Below, piece after piece: positions 18,231 to 24,177 of a stretch of DNA of 31,248 bases. The stretch is from a virus, in the IMG/VR virus record IMGVR_UViG_3300021197_000454, positions 1 through 31,248 of that record, one strand, 5' to 3'. The notes below the pieces were generated by a model. It did no database searches, was not told where the DNA came from, and saw nothing but the letters and a program-made list of their open reading frames with translations. The first letter of the stretch is position 1; the number at the start of each line of letters is the position of its first letter. Both the position numbers and the translations under genes were made by a program.

Positions 18231-18893
18231 TTAACCCCGATTGTGTTCACAACTAGTAACTGGACAAAACCCGCACAGCCCACTTTCTACAGCGTTCCAT
18301 ACGTTTTCTTCTTTAGCAACTTCTATTCTTTCAAGCGCACCATCAAAAACGCTTATGTATGATTTGTACAAGTCTGAAGTGTATTCTTTTTTTATAAACG
18401 CATTGCAACATAAAAACGATAGCCCGCCTTTTATTTTTGTTACTTCTGGGAAATGTACAAACACAGCACCCGCAAGTAAGTCTAACTGTTTCATGTCAGC
18501 ATAGTCTGCACTTTTACTTGTTTTGTAATCTACAACGAAAGCTTTATCACCATTGATGATTAAAAGATCAGCTATACCCCTGTACCAAACATCTTTTGCT
18601 CCCCACTTAGTGGGTGCATATTCGCCGTTTGATTTTGTTACAGCCATTCTAAGCTCTGTAAGCTTTTCTCCTTCAATACGATTAAAAGCATCCAATACAG
18701 GACGCGTAAACTCATATTGTTTTTCAAGTTCAGTACCACTTTTTATGTAGTGTTCTGCGGCTCTGTGTACTGCGTTGCCGTACCTAGTCGCTGAGTTCCC
18801 ATAGAATTTAAAATCTTTTTTTACGTGTAAGTGATAATACTTTTTAGGGCATTTAATAAAATCATTTACTCTGCTGTAGCTCCAAGCCGTCAT
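18231..18893 (-). CDS. Cas4/RecB-like PD-(D/E)XK nuclease with Cys cluster
   Basis: A 220-residue nuclease. RecB/Cas4-family motifs are present: SRVNDFIKCPKKYY at the start, AVHRAAEH (H43), GIAD (D109), VVDYKTSK (D122, K124) and Q136. Four cysteines, C15 near the N-terminus plus C207, C210 and C215 in CGFCPVTSC, match the iron-sulfur cluster layout of Cas4 and AddB-type exonucleases. There is no CRISPR array nearby, so it is more likely a phage recombination or DNA-end-processing exonuclease (alpha/RecE-like role) working with the SSB-like protein. It overlaps the SNase-like gene's stop by ATGA and is followed one base later by the HNH-like gene. Confidence 0.88.
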   Translation of the reverse strand: MTAWSYSRVNDFIKCPKKYYHLHVKKDFKFYGNSATRYGNAVHRAAEHYIKSGTELEKQYEFTRPVLDAFNRIEGEKLTELRMAVTKSNGEYAPTKWGAKDVWYRGIADLLIINGDKAFVVDYKTSKSADYADMKQLDLLAGAVFVHFPEVTKIKGGLSFLCCNAFIKKEYTSDLYKSYISVFDGALERIEVAKEENVWNAVESGLCGFCPVTSCEHNRG

Positions 18894-19297
18894 AGTAATC
18901 CTTTCTTAACCAGTAATAGTCGATTAGCTTCATGCGCTTTTGCAATTTCTTTTTTGTTCTGTCCGGTATACGGTACAGCTAGTTGATTAGCCACAAGCTC
19001 TGCACACAACCACTTATCACCTATCTGGAAGTCACCTAAATATCGACCGTACTTCCCCTTTTTATGAGTTCTTAAAGCGTATTTTTTTCCAACTTCTAAT
19101 CTTTCTTGGACAAACTTCTTCGCCAAGAGTCCGGCAGCTTTCTCTTGTTTATCTCTAGTGCGACACTCGGGAGTGTCAACAGCAAACAAACGTATGCGCT
19201 TATTATGCTTCCAAGTATCCCAGCCCAAATCAACATCGACATCTACGGTATCTCCATCCACAATTTTCACGATAGTTGCGTAATTTTCAAACTGCAT
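18890..19297 (-). CDS. Staphylococcal-nuclease-like (thermonuclease) protein
   Basis: A 135-residue SNase domain with the expected catalytic set: VDGDTV (D14, D16), RIRLFAVDTPE (R36, D41, E44) and GKYGRYLGDF (R85). These correspond to D21, R35, D40, E43 and R87 of staphylococcal nuclease. No signal peptide precedes the domain, so it should act inside the cell, probably in host DNA breakdown or nucleotide recycling. It overlaps a 40-residue ORF upstream by 11 bases and the Cas4-like ORF downstream by ATGA. All key residues appear present, so activity is expected. Confidence 0.9.
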   Translation of the reverse strand: MQFENYATIVKIVDGDTVDVDVDLGWDTWKHNKRIRLFAVDTPECRTRDKQEKAAGLLAKKFVQERLEVGKKYALRTHKKGKYGRYLGDFQIGDKWLCAELVANQLAVPYTGQNKKEIAKAHEANRLLLVKKGLL

Positions 19298-19409
19298 CCT
19301 GCTTCTCCTCTACGTAATCCTCTAACTTTTCCACAGCTTCAATAACTCTGTGCATAAGCTGTATAACTTCTTCCACGTCTTCTTTGTCTAACTCTATAGT
19401 TAATTTCAT
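19287..19409 (-). CDS. 40-residue acidic helical peptide
   Basis: An ORF of 40 codons plus TGA, beginning MKLTIELDKEDVEEVIQLMH and ending EEKQDAV. Its ATG overlaps the stop of the DUF3310 gene (ATGA), and its own stop overlaps the start of the SNase-like gene by 11 bases. This is the same tight coupling seen through the operon, which supports it as a real gene. It is rich in Glu, Asp and Val and is predicted as one long amphipathic helix, possibly coiled coil or a dimerising peptide. No function can be assigned. Confidence 0.65.
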   Translation of the reverse strand: MKLTIELDKEDVEEVIQLMHRVIEAVEKLEDYVEEKQDAV

Positions 19410-19639
19410 TTGTCTTCGCTTACGCTATGAATTTCTTTTATCAGCTCCGCGCAGTGTATGATCTTGTTGAGATCAGATAGCGGTTGACCTTTCTTCTTCC
19501 AACGTGAGATATACTTAACGATGTTACCTTCAAGCAACGAGAGACCGTTCTTTTCAGCGTACTCCGCAGGTTGAATAGCCATATCTTTGTAGTGGTTACC
19601 ACCTGTTTGTTTCTCTAAAGCGTTTTTCATTAGCGTCAT
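19406..19639 (-). CDS. DUF3310 family protein
   Basis: A 77-residue protein with the DUF3310 signature: GGNHYKDMAIQPAEYAEKNG, then NIVKYISRWKKKG and DLNKIIHCAELI. The family is common in phages and is often annotated as nucleotide-kinase-like, but has no firmly established reaction. The ATG at 19639 overlaps the preceding stop (TAATG); a second ATG at 19630 is possible. It is coupled by ATGA to the 40-residue gene downstream. Context suggests a small accessory of nucleotide or DNA metabolism. Confidence 0.85.
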   Translation of the reverse strand: MTLMKNALEKQTGGNHYKDMAIQPAEYAEKNGLSLLEGNIVKYISRWKKKGQPLSDLNKIIHCAELIKEIHSVSEDK

Positions 19640-19821
19640 TAGTGTAATGCTCCAGTAATTTCTTCAACTGCGCCTTCTTCCTCAACAAAAATGTAGTCAG
19701 TGTCATCAGGCCAACTAGCAAGAAGTCCTTCCCATATCTTTTCGGCTTGCCGTAAGTCTTTTATGTCCTGCTTAAGCACAAACAGTTCACTTTTAAGTCT
19801 TGCCTTGGTTAGTCGTTTCAT
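19639..19821 (-). CDS. Small protein with strong SD, first after the structured leader
   Basis: A 60-residue protein: basic helical N-terminus (KRLTKARLKSELFVLKQDIK), then WPDDTDYIFVEEEGAVEEI with an acidic end. The SD AAGGAGGT is the best in the window, six bases from the ATG. The start region is also part of a predicted inverted repeat with the upstream leader (see 19807-19879). It begins the downstream half of the replication operon after a 234-base gap. No family recognised. Confidence 0.7.
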   Translation of the reverse strand: MKRLTKARLKSELFVLKQDIKDLRQAEKIWEGLLASWPDDTDYIFVEEEGAVEEITGALH

Positions 19822-19879
19822 GCAACCTCCTTAAATTTGGTGCGTACTTCCCTTCTTGGGGTAGGAAGTACGACTAACC
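19807..19879 (-). promoter_or_regulatory. Nested inverted repeats enclosing the SD and start codon
   Basis: Two overlapping 9-bp perfect inverted repeats. ggttagtcg at 19807-19815 pairs with cgactaacc at 19871-19879, and cgtacttcc at 19843-19851 pairs with ggaagtacg at 19864-19872. In the minus-strand mRNA one continuous 16-nt 5' arm can pair in two blocks, leaving the SD and ATG of the 60-residue gene in the 27-nt stretch between the 3' arms. This could hide the start site (translation control) or be a stability structure. Inferred from sequence only. Confidence 0.5.
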
Positions 19880-20055
19880 GTAGCGTGGCTTATCCGGTAT
19901 GCACATACTGCTGGAGAACGAAGCTTATCGGACACAAAGGGAGTGCCGTGATAACCTGAGTTGGTAAGCTGTATTACATACTGTGAGTGTTTTAGGCGTA
20001 TGAAACCTACCCACCGCTCACTGGGGTTTTGGGGGTGAGTGACAACCCCCGTGGT
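19822..20055 (-). ncRNA. Candidate structured leader/untranslated RNA between polymerase and small genes
   Basis: A 234-base stretch with no ORF in an operon whose genes otherwise overlap or nearly touch. In the minus-strand RNA several stems can form: GGGGGT/ACCCCC just after the polymerase stop (with a competing CTCAC/GTGAG), CATAC/GTATG, TTATC/GATAA enclosing GGCAC/GTGTC, GTATG/CATAC, and the long stem near the SD. A repeated GATAAGC occurs twice. There is no U-tract after the first hairpin, so it is not a plain terminator. It does not match a riboswitch I recognise. Candidate cis-regulatory RNA or processing spacer. Confidence 0.4.
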
Positions 20056-21882
20056 CTAACATTCTCCATATGAATTACCAAACCCACCTTCACAATCAAG
20101 TGGTAAATCCTGTGCCCATTCAGGCCGCACCCTCATGCTGTCTTCAACAAACTTCATGGCTTGCTTTACTTCCCCTTCGGGTACAACACAACCTATCGCA
20201 TCGTGCACGGTCATTACTACTTTGTATTTCTTTGCTACACGTAACAACTGCTCACCTATAACAATTCGCGCTAGTGCTTGGCATACATTCTCTATAACTT
20301 TACCACCGTATAACCTAGTAGGTATAACTGTCCTACCCTTCTTGGTGTCATATAACATCTCAGTGTATTTAGTTTCTTTGTTGTATTCTTCTCGTAAATT
20401 GGGGTATTTAACGTACAGGCCGTTGGGTAACTCTATCCCTTTACGACCCTGCACCTTTAGTATGTCGTCTTTACCAAACGTCGTTTCTTTATCTTCTATA
20501 ATCTCATCAAGGCAGTTGTTAGCCTCTCGCCATAGCTGAGGTATTTCAACGTATGTATCTCTGTATATGTCTATAATCCTTTGGCATTCTTCTTCGTCCA
20601 ATGCTACACCAAAGTTACCTAGCTGTACTTGGAAACGTGTAGCGCCCATGCCATACCCGCAACCTAACACTGTCTGCTTACCTACAAAACGTTCGTCCTT
20701 AGTAATGTCTTCCGGTTTCTTTTCGTATATGGCACCTGCCATAATTTTGTATACATCATCGCCTCTATCAAACGCTTCTACTAAGTCGTCGGCCTCTGCA
20801 AGCCAAGCTAAAGTTCTAGCTTCGATCTGAGACAAGTCACAGTCTACAAATTTGTATCCCTTGGGTGCACACAGCGCGTACTTTAGTTTTGAACCGCGCG
20901 GTAGATTTTGCATGTTTATCTTGTCGGACCCACCCCATCTCCCTGTATGTGCTGCATAGTAACGCAAGGGTATGGGCAGTGGTCCACGCTCTGCTATCGC
21001 AATAAACCGTTCAGTCCGTTTCTCTTCAATGGTTGATCTTACACCGAGCCTAGCAGCTACAAGAGCTTGCACTTCAGGGTTGCAGTGTTCTTGTAAAGCT
21101 TTAAACCCTTCATCTGATTTAGCGAAAGCAAACGTATCTTTGCCCGTAGCGGGGCTTATCTTCATCGGAGGGTTTATACCATAGCCTATTAATAGTTCGG
21201 CAAACTGCGGGTTGCTAGTTAGCTTAGTCTTCTCGTGCTTTACTTTCGCCATCAATGCTTCTTTCTTATCTTTTACATCCTGCAAATGCGCTTCTAGTAC
21301 TCCTGTATCTAACACCAGTGAAGGTTCTGTAAACATTCTAGCTGTAAGATCAATCAAGTTAAGTTCAAATACATTAAACCGCTTAGTAAGTATGTCGAAC
21401 AGTTTGCGTGTAAGTTCAACGTCTTGTATACAATAACCACCATAAGCACTAAGGTCTTCTTTGTTAAAATCCAAACGCCGCTTTCCTATAGCATCATGCA
21501 CCTCTGTACCTTTAGCACCAAGACGATAATGTTCAGCCAATGCTGCCAAGCTACCACCTACTTCAATAGTGTGTATTGCCCTAGACATTGCTAGCGTATC
21601 TGCAATCTTCTTAGGTCTTATGTCGAAATGCCAATTGAGTATAGCCATATCGAACATAGCGTTGTGCGCTAGAGCCACTGAGTTTTCCCAGTCAAACTTA
21701 TGTAGGAATTTATGTAATCCTTTCTTACCCCCACTAAACCACTCAGTAACATCGTTGTTTACTTTTACAGCAACACCGATAACTTCAAACTTTTTGTGTC
21801 GCACATACTCCTCAGTAGTCAGCTTTTTCAAGCCATACTGTTTTGAGTAATACGTTTCAAAATCCAGTGTTATTAAATCCAT
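20056..21882 (-). CDS. polA: Family A DNA polymerase with 3'-5' exonuclease
   Basis: A 608-residue replicative polymerase without a 5'-3' exonuclease domain, the usual phage form. The exonuclease motifs are DFETYY (D7, E9), AHNAMFD and YCIQD. Polymerase motif A is VDCDLSQIEAR (catalytic D349), motif B is RFVGKQTVLGCGYG and motif C is TVHDAIG (H560, D561). At the position equivalent to E. coli Pol I Phe762 the residue is Leu406. Surveys of virioplankton polymerases have associated the Leu variant with slower, often temperate-type phages. It shares the operon with helicase, primase, SSB-like and nuclease genes. Promoter and SD upstream of the ATG are weak; a hairpin (21914-21935) lies between it and the preceding gene. 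Confidence 0.95.
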   Translation of the reverse strand: MDLITLDFETYYSKQYGLKKLTTEEYVRHKKFEVIGVAVKVNNDVTEWFSGGKKGLHKFLHKFDWENSVALAHNAMFDMAILNWHFDIRPKKIADTLAMSRAIHTIEVGGSLAALAEHYRLGAKGTEVHDAIGKRRLDFNKEDLSAYGGYCIQDVELTRKLFDILTKRFNVFELNLIDLTARMFTEPSLVLDTGVLEAHLQDVKDKKEALMAKVKHEKTKLTSNPQFAELLIGYGINPPMKISPATGKDTFAFAKSDEGFKALQEHCNPEVQALVAARLGVRSTIEEKRTERFIAIAERGPLPIPLRYYAAHTGRWGGSDKINMQNLPRGSKLKYALCAPKGYKFVDCDLSQIEARTLAWLAEADDLVEAFDRGDDVYKIMAGAIYEKKPEDITKDERFVGKQTVLGCGYGMGATRFQVQLGNFGVALDEEECQRIIDIYRDTYVEIPQLWREANNCLDEIIEDKETTFGKDDILKVQGRKGIELPNGLYVKYPNLREEYNKETKYTEMLYDTKKGRTVIPTRLYGGKVIENVCQALARIVIGEQLLRVAKKYKVVMTVHDAIGCVVPEGEVKQAMKFVEDSMRVRPEWAQDLPLDCEGGFGNSYGEC

Positions 21883-21913
21883 AATAAATACTACACCTAT
21901 ACGCCGTTAGTAT

Positions 21914-21935
21914 GTTGGTAGATACAGCTACCAAC
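21914..21935 (-). other. 8-bp inverted repeat upstream of DNA polymerase
   Basis: gttggtag at 21914-21921 and ctaccaac at 21928-21935 form a perfect stem with a 6-nt loop, in the 60-base gap before the polymerase ATG. No T-run follows on either strand, so it is not a canonical terminator. It may be an mRNA processing site or an operator. Confidence 0.5.
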
Positions 21936-21942
21936 ACTATCA

Positions 21943-22212
21943 TCAGTCATCATCAACCTGTAGCAACATGTCCATGACAAGGTGATTGAAGCTTTTTTCT
22001 TGGAGTGCCCAATATTTTTTACTTAACTTTTCTAAGTCAGCGGAGTCTATAAAAGGATACCTGTGTGGATGGTCTAGCATCTGCTTAACAACAGAACGCC
22101 ACTTGTACCCACGATTGCTTCTAGGTAGTTTGTCGTCTATGTTTTCTTTGGATTTAAACTCTTCAGGATGACTGTCTAGTCTCAACAGTATTAGCTCTAG
22201 GCCCTTGTTCAT
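21943..22212 (-). CDS. Unknown 89-residue protein
   Basis: ATG at 22212 has a GGAGAACGA-type SD 10 bases upstream, the same SD style as many early genes here; the in-frame upstream extension to 22293 is unlikely. It overlaps the VRR-NUC gene's 3' end by 50 bases. The protein is helical and charged, with RSNRGYKWRSVVKQMLDHPH in the middle and an acidic end (LQVDDD). No cysteine cluster or membrane segment. No family recognised; its context, between a nuclease and the polymerase, suggests a replication or recombination accessory. Confidence 0.6.
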   Translation of the reverse strand: MNKGLELILLRLDSHPEEFKSKENIDDKLPRSNRGYKWRSVVKQMLDHPHRYPFIDSADLEKLSKKYWALQEKSFNHLVMDMLLQVDDD

Positions 22213-22516
22213 TACTTTCGTTCTCCAGTATGTAATCAAATAGAGTTGCGAGTTTTGGTATGTTTGTTTCATTAATAACACACGAAAAACCACCTGCTTT
22301 CTTTATAGCATCTAACTCTCGTTCTTGTAACGCCGTCGGTTTGTTTACACCGGCCTTGCACTCTATGCCAATAAACATACCGTTCAAGCAGCACACAATA
22401 TCAGGCACACCACTACGCCCCATGCCATAGCTTGCAGGGAAAAAGTAATACGCTTCGTACTGCTTGAGTAAGCGCACTACGTTGTTCTTAACTTTCTTTT
22501 CGGGAGTAAGTGCCAT
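22163..22516 (-). CDS. VRR-NUC family nuclease
   Basis: A 117-residue PD-(D/E)XK nuclease of the VRR-NUC type: LTPEKKVKNNVVRLLK helix, YGMGRSGVPDIV (D39), GIECKAG (E52, K54) and Q64 in TALQERELDAI. These catalytic residues are all present. Stand-alone VRR-NUC proteins of phages have been linked to Holliday-junction or flap resolution. ATG at 22516 lacks an SD but falls about 7 bases after a sigma70-like -10 (22523-22528), so the mRNA may be leaderless. It is the first gene of the replication operon. Confidence 0.88.
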   Translation of the reverse strand: MALTPEKKVKNNVVRLLKQYEAYYFFPASYGMGRSGVPDIVCCLNGMFIGIECKAGVNKPTALQERELDAIKKAGGFSCVINETNIPKLATLFDYILENESNEQGPRANTVETRQSS

Positions 22517-22522
22517 ACAGGA

Positions 22523-22551
22523 AGCATAGCAAGGAGGTTGGACTTTGTAAA
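22523..22551 (-). promoter_or_regulatory. Sigma70-like promoter giving a probable leaderless VRR-NUC transcript
   Basis: On the minus strand TTTACA (22551-22546), a 17-base spacer, then TATGCT (22528-22523). The expected start of transcription coincides with the ATG at 22516, which has no SD. It lies just downstream of an intrinsic terminator, so it would start the replication operon independently of the upstream unit. Confidence 0.55.
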
Positions 22552-22554
22552 GAC

Positions 22555-22581
22555 AAAAAAAACCCCACGTAGTGTGGGGTT
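22555..22581 (-). terminator. Intrinsic terminator, minus strand
   Basis: A CCCCAC/GTGGGG stem with a 5-base loop, extended by AA/TT, followed on the minus strand by eight U residues. It ends transcripts from the upstream early unit. It also lies about 40 bases after the palindromic promoter copy at 22601-22627, so it may act as an attenuator for that promoter. Confidence 0.85.
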
Positions 22582-22600
22582 AATAAAAGTTTACTGAGTG

Positions 22601-22627
22601 TATAACATTGTTATGCCATCGGGAAAA
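22601..22627 (-). promoter_or_regulatory. Palindromic promoter/operator, copy 1
   Basis: Minus strand: TTTCCCGA box (22626-22619) and palindrome ATAACAATGTTAT (22614-22602) overlapping an extended -10 TGTTATA. It shares the core and the -35-like box with copies at 26136, 28766 and 29511, but not their SD and start codon. It lies directly after the stop of the 47-residue gene and reads into the terminator at 22555-22581. Confidence 0.65.
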
Positions 22628-22629
22628 TA

Positions 22630-22773
22630 TTATTCTCTCCTTTCACCCTCTTGGCTATCTGCAAGATACTCTTGATATTGTATCTCAGCTTCGATGGGGT
22701 CTACGTAATCATCTTCCTGTGTTGTAAGATAACGGTTAAGGTCTACCATTACTGGGTCTTTATCTCTATTCAT
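22630..22773 (-). CDS. 47-residue acidic protein
   Basis: An ORF starting MNRDKDPVMVDLNRYLTTQE and ending EGERRE. The ATG has GAGGAGAAC eight bases upstream and overlaps the previous stop (ATGA). It is the last gene of the nine-gene early unit; its stop abuts promoter copy 1. The protein is acidic, rich in Asp, Glu, Gln and Tyr, with no motif recognised. The SD and coupling make it a credible gene despite its size. Confidence 0.65.
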   Translation of the reverse strand: MNRDKDPVMVDLNRYLTTQEDDYVDPIEAEIQYQEYLADSQEGERRE

Positions 22774-23000
22774 CACTTGTTCTCCTCTATTGACCCAAAA
22801 ATTCTAAGTTCCATTGATTCGCGTAACGTCTGCGCGTAGTGATCGGCAATATCATCTTTGTATGTTCGAGCAAGAGGTACTTCTTTTTCCCTATCTTTTT
22901 TCCTCTCGTTCTCCCGCTCTTCAAGAATACCTTTTATCTCCGCTAGCAAACTTTTCAAATCTGCCGTTCTCCATGTATTGTAATCCCAATCATCGTTCAT
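22773..23000 (-). CDS. Unknown 75-residue helical protein
   Basis: ATG at 23000 (with a GTG one codon before) follows GAGGAGAACCAGTG, a leader almost identical to that of the next small gene. The centre, residues about 15-42, is a charged coiled-coil segment (LLAEIKGILEERENERKKDR), then LARTYKDDIADHYAQTL. It overlaps the neighbours on both sides by one to four bases. No family recognised. Confidence 0.65.
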   Translation of the reverse strand: MNDDWDYNTWRTADLKSLLAEIKGILEERENERKKDREKEVPLARTYKDDIADHYAQTLRESMELRIFGSIEENK

Positions 23001-23200
23001 CACTGGTTCTCCTCATAAACGTTCAGAGAAATTTTCCACTGGTCTTTATGACCATAGCTACTGTCTGTATCTAAACTGATACCCCAATATGTTTCTTCAT
23101 CTACGACACCCACGCCTGTGTCTACACAGATACGAGTATCAGGTTTATAGCCTAGTTTGATAGCGAACTGTAATTGCTTAATTAGTTGTTGAATTGTCAT
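23000..23200 (-). CDS. Unknown 66-residue protein
   Basis: Two consecutive ATGs (23203, 23200) follow AGGAGAACG; the second has the better spacing. The sequence begins TIQQLIKQLQFAIKLGYKPD, an amphipathic helix followed by a beta-rich half with RICVDTGVGVVD and DQWKISLNV. It resembles small phage proteins of the early region with an N-terminal TVxELIxxL helix, none with a proven function. The stop overlaps the next gene. Confidence 0.65.
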   Translation of the reverse strand: MTIQQLIKQLQFAIKLGYKPDTRICVDTGVGVVDEETYWGISLDTDSSYGHKDQWKISLNVYEENQ

Positions 23201-23378
23201 CATCGTTCTCCTGTTGTGTTATTGAATGAACCCATGTATCGCATAGGGCACCGTACGGTAGACCAAACTCTGATCCATCTATGTCCTCAGCCATGCGCTC
23301 TGCTGATTCTAAGTTAGGTGCAGTGACTACTGTCGACGCGGGGTAACTGTATATACGCGTTACTTTGTATTTAGGCAT
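23178..23378 (-). CDS. Unknown 66-residue protein
   Basis: ATG at 23378 has GGGAGAACGACG upstream; the ATG 18 bases earlier has no SD. The protein starts MPKYKVTRIYSYPASTVVTA, a beta-strand-rich segment, then SAERMAEDIDG and an acidic Asn/Asp tail (ENDDDNSTTN). The arrangement (KYKVTxxYxxxAxxVVTAxxxESAExxA) recalls small phage or plasmid proteins with a ferredoxin-like βαβ plan; this is inference. Its start overlaps the next upstream gene by 8 bases. Confidence 0.65.
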   Translation of the reverse strand: MPKYKVTRIYSYPASTVVTAPNLESAERMAEDIDGSEFGLPYGALCDTWVHSITQQENDDDNSTTN

Positions 23379-23514
23379 CGTCGTTCTCCCAATCAATTAT
23401 CACCTGCTCTAGCATACGTTCCTTGCTAAGTAGTCTGTCATCTACTATGCGCCCTTGTTCGGCTATCCGTTGGCGTGTCGCTTCTAATAAGTCAATAGCT
23501 TCTTGTTTACTCAT
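23371..23514 (-). CDS. 47-residue helical protein
   Basis: Reads MSKQEAIDLLEATRQRIAEQ at the start and ends IIDWENDDA. The ATG has CCGGAGAAACAGT upstream. The gene overlaps its neighbours by 8 bases at both ends. Charged all-helical composition, likely a small dimeric or coiled-coil protein. No function recognised. Confidence 0.62.
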   Translation of the reverse strand: MSKQEAIDLLEATRQRIAEQGRIVDDRLLSKERMLEQVIIDWENDDA

Positions 23515-23671
23515 ACTGTTTCTCCGGTTTAGTTTGATTTTCAATACGTTCGACGTGTTCCACTAACGCACTACGTACTGCTTTAGTATAGTTAGGGAAC
23601 TGTTTAAAGTGTGCTAGCACCTCCTCTGGTATACGCACGTTTATTTTTACTAAGAGTTTTCTGTTTGCCAT
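23507..23671 (-). CDS. 54-residue ribbon-helix-helix-like protein
   Basis: The N-terminal strand KLLVKINVRIPEE, helix VLAHFKQFP, and a second helix NYTKAVRSALVEHVER match the strand-helix-helix plan of Arc/MetJ/CopG-type repressors (a VRIPEEV turn followed by an N-T-K-A-V helix). The ATG has a strong AGGAGGTGG SD inside the end of the upstream gene. Such proteins bind DNA as dimers to short palindromes, so it is a candidate ligand for the repeated ATAACAATGTTAT sites before the early units. The link is inference from the shared operon; fold assignment is from pattern only. Confidence 0.65.
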   Translation of the reverse strand: MANRKLLVKINVRIPEEVLAHFKQFPNYTKAVRSALVEHVERIENQTKPEKQYE

Positions 23672-24168
23672 TCCATACCACCTCCTGCTTTTTTAGTTAC
23701 ATAAAAATTATTTTTGTTTATCCTAACTCCAACATCACGCACAAACACTTCGTTCCCCGAAAGTTTAAGCTTGGCAATAGCCACCCGTAACGCTAGCGGG
23801 GTGTGCCGGTAGTAACGTATATCGAAGCTGTAACAGTCGTACACCCCACAGCAATCAATGTGGTCTGTCCAACCTCCCTCACTTGGGCTGTACCTAGTAG
23901 CCAGTTGTGTGTAAAGCACATGCCAACCATCATCGGGGTGGGGATCATTAGAACTGTAGACCCCCGCACGACGATTCCTATCAAAGAGATTACCAAACAC
24001 AGAGTGGATGATTCCCCATTCCGTATCCGCGTCACGCTCTGGGTCAAAGTCCACCGGCTTACTCCGCTGTAGCTTGTCCAATATATCCCCCATACCTCCG
24101 AATGGGTTGAATATAGGTAGGTGTACTTCACTCTTATCGAGTAAGTTATCGTCTTCATAGTCTTCCAT
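23650..24168 (-). CDS. Unknown 172-residue protein
   Basis: Starts MEDYEDDNLLDKSEVHLPIF (ATG at 24168, with GGGGGT just upstream; a GTG at 24174 is alternative). The N-terminal third is acidic; the middle contains ERDADTEWGIIHSVF and HPDDGWHVLYTQLATRYSP; the later part is aromatic-rich with CC and YDC (HIDCCGVYDCYSFDIRYY). The C-terminus is basic with GGGMEWQTENS. No catalytic motif was recognised. It follows the 283-residue gene by 9 bases and overlaps the RHH-like gene. Confidence 0.62.
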   Translation of the reverse strand: MEDYEDDNLLDKSEVHLPIFNPFGGMGDILDKLQRSKPVDFDPERDADTEWGIIHSVFGNLFDRNRRAGVYSSNDPHPDDGWHVLYTQLATRYSPSEGGWTDHIDCCGVYDCYSFDIRYYRHTPLALRVAIAKLKLSGNEVFVRDVGVRINKNNFYVTKKAGGGMEWQTENS

Positions 24169-24177
24169 TGTCACCCC

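Noticed and set aside
19880-20055. tRNA gene in the gap before the 60-residue gene
   Set aside because: No T-loop GGTTC-type consensus and no cloverleaf with a 7-bp acceptor stem could be drawn.
20038-20056. GGGGGT/ACCCCC hairpin after the polymerase as a terminator
   Set aside because: The stem is followed by AAAACCCC rather than a U-tract on the minus strand, so an intrinsic terminator is not supported.
21930-21950. Third copy of the 30-bp repeat (AACACTATCATCAG match)
   Set aside because: Only about 14 bases match and part is coding (acidic tail of the 89-residue protein); such a match is expected by chance in a window of this size.
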